Below, in pieces: positions 6,007 through 10,384 of a stretch of 10,384 bases of DNA. Position 1 is the first letter of the stretch. Each line of letters starts with the position of its first letter. Under the pieces are notes generated by a model that saw only the letters and a list, made by a program, of their open reading frames with translations, did not search any database and was not told the DNA's origin. The stretch spans positions 1 through 10,384 of the forward strand of contig JAFCZY010000036.1 in the NCBI GenBank assembly GCA_019314105.1. The letters run 5' to 3'. Source of the DNA: Deltaproteobacteria bacterium (GTDB taxonomy: Bacteria; Desulfobacterota; Desulfobacteria; Desulfobacterales; Desulfobacteraceae). Made by a program: the position numbers and the translations under genes.

Positions 6007-9000
6007 TCAATGTTTAACAGGATCATCAAGGCTCGGAATATCCTCCATCATATCATAGGGTTCATCCTCTTTATAGGGCATTAATACTGCCTGTGATGTC
6101 TTTCCATCCACCAGAATTTTTATGGGAGTTTCAAATTTTATATGTTTCAGATACGTTGTTGTGTTTTCACAGGCCTGGCACCTGAAAAATTCATAATCAA
6201 TAAAATCATCCCCCTTATCTGATATGGTAATATAACTGATACCAAGGGAAGTGATATTCTGGAAAAAGTGAGATCCCTGGGAAGGATCGGCCTTAATGCT
6301 TTCAATGGTGGTTTCCAGCATCACCCCCACATTTGAAATATCATTCCAGACTACGGGAATACCCAGCCACCGGTCTGATGATCCCCATCGGCCGGGTCCG
6401 ATCAAAACGTATTTTCTGTTGTTTTTATTAAACAGGGCATTAATTTTATTTATTTCTGCAGCCACTTCAATTGTTTTTTCCGCCTTAAAGGTTTCAGGAT
6501 CTACATATACTATATCATAGATATCTTTATATTCACCATTTCCCAGCGATAAGGTAGAATAACAGAAAGCGTCCTTGATTTCTTTTTCCCCGATTTTAAC
6601 TTCAAGATTTTGTTTATATTGCCCCATGGGTCTGATTTGCAGTAATGAAAATTGGGGCTTCCGGGTTTTATCATCCGGTAAATTAACTGCAAATTCCACT
6701 TCAACAGAAGATCCCATCCATTTGCTGCCGATTTTGGTGACTTCTTCAAGAATCTGGGCAAGGGGGAAAGCGTTGTATTTTAAGACATTGGCAAAGGTTA
6801 ATACCGGGAATCCCTTATTGGAAAAAGAATCTCTGATCCGGTTGTCTTGAACATGAAAAGTGGAGGACAATGATCTAACAACCGGATGATCGATTGCCTC
6901 GCCCAAATCAAGTTGTGCAAGGGTAGGGTCTTCAATGGAACCGGATATAAATTTATCACCGTCCGGAAATTCATCAAGTTTCAGAGCATAAAAATATTTT
7001 TGAGAGTTCTCAAGTATATTATCCACAGTGGAAAACTGTGGTAGAAACTTGGTATATTTCTGACAGAATCTTAAGGTCTGTCCGCCTTCCATGACAATTT
7101 TTCCAAGCCCCAGAGCAATATAGGCAATTCCATCTTCTGCCTTTAAATGGGAAATGGGATAAAAATTATAAGACTGGGCCACACCGGAAATTGCCGGATA
7201 AAAATAATGATGATACGCCATACCGGTCAATTGCTGGAGGATGACAGCCATTTCTTCGTCTTCGGTTCGATGCATGGTGGATCTTGCATAGGATCTGGGT
7301 GCCTTGAGATACGTAGAGGCATAAACCAGTTTGATCGCCAGAATCAGTTGTTCAAGTCGATGTTCAAGATTCGGATGTGAATTGGGGAGCATATAGGTAT
7401 TATAAAGTCCTGCAAAAGGCTGATAATGTGCGTCTTCAAAAAGGGAGGAGGATCGAACGGCAATGGGATATCGGACACTCTGCAAATAGGCCTCCAGGTT
7501 TTTTTTCAACCCGTTCGGAAACCTGGCCTGGACAAATTGTTCAACAATCTGGTTATCTTCCAGGTCCTCTTCAGATTCAAGAAGTCTTGAAAGGTTGTTT
7601 TCTTCATTAAATATTTTAAATCCTTCTGTTGAAATTATAAAGGTCTGGGGAATACTGATATCTACATCCGGAAATTTGTCCCGAAAATAAGCATTTTGCT
7701 TTATCTGAGAAGCCATAAATGCCAACCCTCTGCCTTTCCCACCAAGAGAGCCGTTGCCGATTTTCATAAAATCTGTATCCGAATCAAATTTTTCCGAATC
7801 AAAATCAATAATCTGCCCCTGCCTTGATCCCTTTCGCCTGGCGTGAATACTCGTAATTAAAAATTTCTTCAGTGCCCCGGGATCGGGGAAGTCAGTGATC
7901 TTATATGGCTTTAATTTGAATGCAAACTCAATTTCACTTCTGGCCATGAACCACCGTGAAAAATCATTGTTCATGGCGTGATAAACAATGGATTCATCAG
8001 GAATTTCCGGCAGAAGTTTTTCAATAGTCCTTAAATCGTCAGCTCGGGCAATTTCCTCTCCGTTGGGCAATCGAAATATAAAGGCACCGAATCCAAGATA
8101 AGATACAAAAAAATTCTTAATCCGGTCATTTAATGTGCTTGAATTCTTATTGATAAAGACGGCTGGGATATCAGCTATTTTTTCTTTGTTATGCTCATCC
8201 GTACTCAGGATTAATACCGGTAGATCCGGGATTTCTTTCTTTATTTTTTTGAGCAGCTTATATCCGCTTGATTTATCCATCACCCCGTTTCTGGGATACC
8301 GCATATCTGAAAAGACAGATAACAGATAGGGTTTATATCTTTCATAAAGTGCCATGGCTTCTTCATAATTATGAGCAATCAAAACTTTGGGGCGGCCCCG
8401 CATTTTCAGCAGTCGATGTTCTTCATTAATGGATTCATCAATAACCGACTGCGTCTGCAGTACAATTTGTTTGTAAAGTACGGGTAAAAAAGAAGAATAA
8501 TGATAGGGTGAATCCTCCACTATGACAATGACCCTGACATTGGCATTCTCTGTATCAAATGCAACATTCATTTCATCTTCAAAATTTTTAATGATAGCCA
8601 GCAGAAGGTCTGCATTCCCTCCCCAGATATATGTTCGGTCAATTGCCGTTGAATGATTCACGTCAATATATTTATCAATGTCACAGGTATTATGCAGTAG
8701 CATGGAAAAGGGCAGGTCAGAATATCTTTTTTTTACTTGTGCGCTAAAGGAATATACATCCATTCCATCCAGGCTCGGCATGGCAATGATCAAGTCAAAT
8801 TTTTTTGTTTCAAGTCTTTTAAATGCTTCAGATGTTGAAGACACCCAGGTAAGTCTTGGGGGCTTTGAAAGGTTAAGCCCTTTGTACTCATTGATAATTC
8901 TTGTTGAAAGACGGCCTTCCTCTTCCAGAATAAATGCATCGTATGGGCAGGATACCAGAAGAATTTCACCTACTTTTTTGGCCATTAATTCATGGTATAT

Positions 9001-9042
9001 TTTAAAGGAAGGGCCTTGGGTCGAACCATAGAGAGAGTCCAT
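6007..9042 (-). CDS. Receiver-domain / PEP-synthase-like ATP-grasp fusion protein (PPDK_N)
   Basis: Protein of 1011 residues, probably cytoplasmic. Residues about 25-150 look like a degenerate receiver: FDLIIAMPSLDG (82-93) has no aspartate at the phosphoacceptor position. Residues about 170-315 look like a working receiver, with acidic pair E176/D177, phosphoacceptor D246 (SDMRYP), S280 and K299. A middle region (319-425) is unassigned. Residues about 429-810 match the ATP/pyruvate-binding domain of PEP synthase and PPDK: GSLGGKGRGLAFMA (431-444), IAVRSSSLFEDA (527-538) with FAGLYNTYM, GLGKIVMEGG (645-654) and LLQIRPM (800-806). The C-terminal part (810-1011) has IGPGRWGSSDRWLG (881-894) and a CxxC pair (C955/C958). 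The phosphohistidine motif TxGGxTSH and the PEP-binding barrel are absent, so it is unlikely to be a true PEP synthase. An AAAGG Shine-Dalgarno 9 bases before the ATG supports this start. Phosphorylation-controlled phosphotransfer to an unknown acceptor is inference. Confidence 0.85.
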   Translation of the reverse strand: MDSLYGSTQGPSFKIYHELMAKKVGEILLVSCPYDAFILEEEGRLSTRIINEYKGLNLSKPPRLTWVSSTSEAFKRLETKKFDLIIAMPSLDGMDVYSFSAQVKKRYSDLPFSMLLHNTCDIDKYIDVNHSTAIDRTYIWGGNADLLLAIIKNFEDEMNVAFDTENANVRVIVIVEDSPYHYSSFLPVLYKQIVLQTQSVIDESINEEHRLLKMRGRPKVLIAHNYEEAMALYERYKPYLLSVFSDMRYPRNGVMDKSSGYKLLKKIKKEIPDLPVLILSTDEHNKEKIADIPAVFINKNSSTLNDRIKNFFVSYLGFGAFIFRLPNGEEIARADDLRTIEKLLPEIPDESIVYHAMNNDFSRWFMARSEIEFAFKLKPYKITDFPDPGALKKFLITSIHARRKGSRQGQIIDFDSEKFDSDTDFMKIGNGSLGGKGRGLAFMASQIKQNAYFRDKFPDVDISIPQTFIISTEGFKIFNEENNLSRLLESEEDLEDNQIVEQFVQARFPNGLKKNLEAYLQSVRYPIAVRSSSLFEDAHYQPFAGLYNTYMLPNSHPNLEHRLEQLILAIKLVYASTYLKAPRSYARSTMHRTEDEEMAVILQQLTGMAYHHYFYPAISGVAQSYNFYPISHLKAEDGIAYIALGLGKIVMEGGQTLRFCQKYTKFLPQFSTVDNILENSQKYFYALKLDEFPDGDKFISGSIEDPTLAQLDLGEAIDHPVVRSLSSTFHVQDNRIRDSFSNKGFPVLTFANVLKYNAFPLAQILEEVTKIGSKWMGSSVEVEFAVNLPDDKTRKPQFSLLQIRPMGQYKQNLEVKIGEKEIKDAFCYSTLSLGNGEYKDIYDIVYVDPETFKAEKTIEVAAEINKINALFNKNNRKYVLIGPGRWGSSDRWLGIPVVWNDISNVGVMLETTIESIKADPSQGSHFFQNITSLGISYITISDKGDDFIDYEFFRCQACENTTTYLKHIKFETPIKILVDGKTSQAVLMPYKEDEPYDMMEDIPSLDDPVKH

Positions 9043-9099
9043 CTGTATAAACCTTTCAAATTATTGATATCTGTTTCAGCGAAAAATTTTTCCATTTAA

Positions 9100-9128
9100 A
9101 GTATATTAAAAACAGTACCAGAATGCAA
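9100..9128 (-). promoter_or_regulatory. Candidate sigma-70 promoter for the PEP-synthase-like gene
   Basis: On the minus strand TTGCAT (9128-9123, 3 of 6) is separated by exactly 17 bp from TATACT (9105-9100, 5 of 6). The start would fall near 9093, about 50 nt before the ATG at 9042. Spacing and placement are good; the -35 is weak. Confidence 0.5.
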
Positions 9129-9198
9129 TGGAAGAGAAAGCCTGCCTTTTAGAATAATGAATGTTGTAACTTTGTAAAACATTTAAAAACCACTTGTC

Positions 9199-9227
9199 TT
9201 GAATAAAAAGGACAGCTTTGATATCTT
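9199..9227 (+). promoter_or_regulatory. Candidate sigma-70 promoter for ispG
   Basis: TTGAAT (9199-9204, 4 of 6) and TATCTT (9222-9227, 4 of 6) are separated by 17 bp on the plus strand. A start near 9234 would give a leader of about 75 nt that contains the 9249-9279 stem-loop. ispG is the first plus-strand gene after divergent genes, so a promoter is needed in this spacer. Confidence 0.4.
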
Positions 9228-9248
9228 TTAAGGAAGCGACTATTTTTT

Positions 9249-9290
9249 AGCTTACAGGTTAAACGCAATGCTGTAAGCTTTTAATTTTTA
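9249..9290 (+). terminator. Stem-loop with T-rich tail in the ispG leader (possible attenuator)
   Basis: AGCTTACAG (9249-9257) pairs perfectly with CTGTAAGCT (9271-9279) around a 13-nt loop, followed by TTTTAATTTTTA (9279-9290). This has the form of a plus-strand intrinsic terminator, although the stem is only 9 bp and moderately GC-poor. No plus-strand gene lies upstream, so if it works it would act within the ispG leader. An operator palindrome or a leader-stabilising hairpin are alternatives. Confidence 0.5.
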
Positions 9291-9309
9291 TAAATTGCAG
9301 GATAATAAG

Positions 9310-10384
9310 ATGTCACTGGTTCAACAAAGACGGCAAACCCGTCAAATCACTATCGGAAAGGTTAAGATTGGTTCTGATACACCGATTTCAGTCCAATCTA
9401 TGACCAATACCCAGACCCAGGATGTGGAAGCCACGGTCAAGCAGATCCTTGCCCTTGAAAAGGCAGGGTGCGAAATCATCCGCGTGGCAGTTCCGGATAT
9501 GGAAGCAGCAGCAGCCATTGAGAAGATCAAACAGTGCATTACCATTCCAATCATCGCTGATATTCATTTTGATTTCAGGCTGGCGTTGGCATCTGCCAGG
9601 GCAGGTGCGGATGCCTTAAGAATCAACCCGGGGAATATCGGGGAAGCCAAAAAGATCAAGACAGTTGTGGATTGCGCAAAAGATCATAATATTCCCATAC
9701 GAATCGGTGTGAATGCAGGCTCCCTTGAAAAACAGATTGAACAGCGTCTTGGCATCACAGCTGAGGCCATGGTGGAAAGTGCATTGCGTAATATAAAAAT
9801 TCTTGAAGATTTGGATTTTTATGATATTAAAGTTTCTCTTAAAGCGTCGGATGTCTCAAGAACGGTAAAGGCTTACCGGATTTTGGCATCAAAAACAGAT
9901 GTGCCGTTTCATGTCGGAGTAACAGAAGCCGGGGGTCTTTATGCCGGTATCACAAAGTCGGCTATCGGGATCGGTATGCTGCTGGCAGAAGGCCTTGGAG
10001 ATACTCTTCGGGTTTCATTGACACGGGATCCGGTTGAGGAAATCAGGACGGGTTATGAAATCCTGAGGGCTCTTGGGATTAGAAGCCGGGGGCCGGAATT
10101 AATCTCTTGCCCCACATGCGGGCGGTGTAAAATTGATCTTTTTAAAATTGCAGAAGAAGCAGAAAAAGCTTTACTTAAACGGTCTTCTAAGATTAAAGTT
10201 GCGATTATGGGATGTGCTGTAAATGGACCCGGTGAAGCAAAAGAGGCAGATATAGGTATCGCTGGGGGTGATGGCATGGGAATTCTATTTAAAAAGGGAA
10301 AAGTGATACGAAAAATAGACCAGGATAAACTTGTGGATCAATTACTGGGCGAAATTGATAATATGACAAAGAATTCGGAGGAAT
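9310..10384 (+). CDS. ispG: 4-hydroxy-3-methylbut-2-enyl-diphosphate synthase (IspG/GcpE), 3' end at window edge
   Basis: Cytoplasmic iron-sulfur enzyme of the MEP isoprenoid pathway. It reductively converts 2-C-methyl-D-erythritol 2,4-cyclodiphosphate to HMBPP. The 358 residues in the window show the TIM-barrel segments: VQSMTNTQTQD (28-38), RINPGNIG (104-111), RIGVNAGSLE (131-140), VSLKASDV (175-182) and HVGVTEAGG (201-209). The C-terminal 4Fe-4S ligands are C267 and C270 in SCPTCGRC and C302 in GCAVNGPGEA, with E309 as the fourth-ligand glutamate. These correspond to E. coli C270, C273, C305 and E312. It has the compact bacterial layout without the insert domain of the plant type. An AGGAT Shine-Dalgarno precedes the ATG. 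No stop occurs before the edge, but the length suggests it ends within a few codons. It is divergent from the PEP-synthase-like gene. Confidence 0.97.
   Translation, partial: MSLVQQRRQTRQITIGKVKIGSDTPISVQSMTNTQTQDVEATVKQILALEKAGCEIIRVAVPDMEAAAAIEKIKQCITIPIIADIHFDFRLALASARAGADALRINPGNIGEAKKIKTVVDCAKDHNIPIRIGVNAGSLEKQIEQRLGITAEAMVESALRNIKILEDLDFYDIKVSLKASDVSRTVKAYRILASKTDVPFHVGVTEAGGLYAGITKSAIGIGMLLAEGLGDTLRVSLTRDPVEEIRTGYEILRALGIRSRGPELISCPTCGRCKIDLFKIAEEAEKALLKRSSKIKVAIMGCAVNGPGEAKEADIGIAGGDGMGILFKKGKVIRKIDQDKLVDQLLGEIDNMTKNSEE
10377..10382 (+). promoter_or_regulatory. Shine-Dalgarno for a gene starting just past the right edge
   Basis: GGAGGA lies in the last codons of ispG in the window. 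A closely spaced or overlapping downstream gene is therefore expected, co-transcribed with ispG. Its identity is not visible. Confidence 0.5.

Noticed and set aside
8654..8671. TGATTCA half-site inside the PEP-synthase-like gene
   Set aside because: The other half does not match and it lies deep in coding sequence.
6007..9042. Annotation as phosphoenolpyruvate synthase (ppsA)
   Set aside because: The ATP-binding domain is related, but the phosphohistidine motif and PEP-binding barrel are missing and receiver domains are fused in front.

Overview
The window reads as chromosomal DNA from an anaerobic, Gram-negative, moderately AT-rich bacterium. My best guess is a sulfate-reducing Desulfobacterota (Desulfobacteraceae-like). 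The guess rests on gene style: a sigma-54 activator with an enhancer array, a long receiver/PEP-synthase-like fusion, and ispG with a Shine-Dalgarno for a following gene. No taxonomic marker such as rRNA is present. No mobile element, CRISPR array, tRNA or rRNA was seen. All genes are intact except the two cut by the window edges.

Layout. Positions 1-5818 are a minus-strand cluster. In transcription order it holds a proline racemase-family enzyme (5818-4781), a YtcJ-type amidohydrolase (4781-3171), a PAS/AAA+/HTH sigma-54 activator (3181-1775), a 308-bp regulatory gap, and two Pot-type ABC permeases (1466-597, then 584 to beyond the left edge). The first three genes overlap at each junction. 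The gap carries a textbook -24/-12 promoter (1529-1544) pointing at the permeases. Upstream of it are three copies of an 18-bp palindromic site (1629-1646, 1689-1706, 1754-1771). This is a readable circuit: the activator probably binds these sites and switches on the transporter. The racemase and amidohydrolase would act on the imported compound, whose identity the sequence does not give.

Positions 6007-9042 (minus) hold a 1011-residue protein. It has a degenerate receiver-like domain, an apparently intact receiver domain, a PEP-synthase/PPDK-type ATP-grasp domain and a C-terminal region of unknown role. It lacks the phosphohistidine swivel domain expected of PEP synthase. A 267-bp divergent spacer separates it from ispG (9310 onward, plus strand), an enzyme of the MEP isoprenoid pathway. 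The spacer contains a candidate promoter for each side and, in the ispG leader, a perfect 9-bp stem followed by a T-rich run. ispG runs off the right edge with a Shine-Dalgarno for a following gene at its very end.
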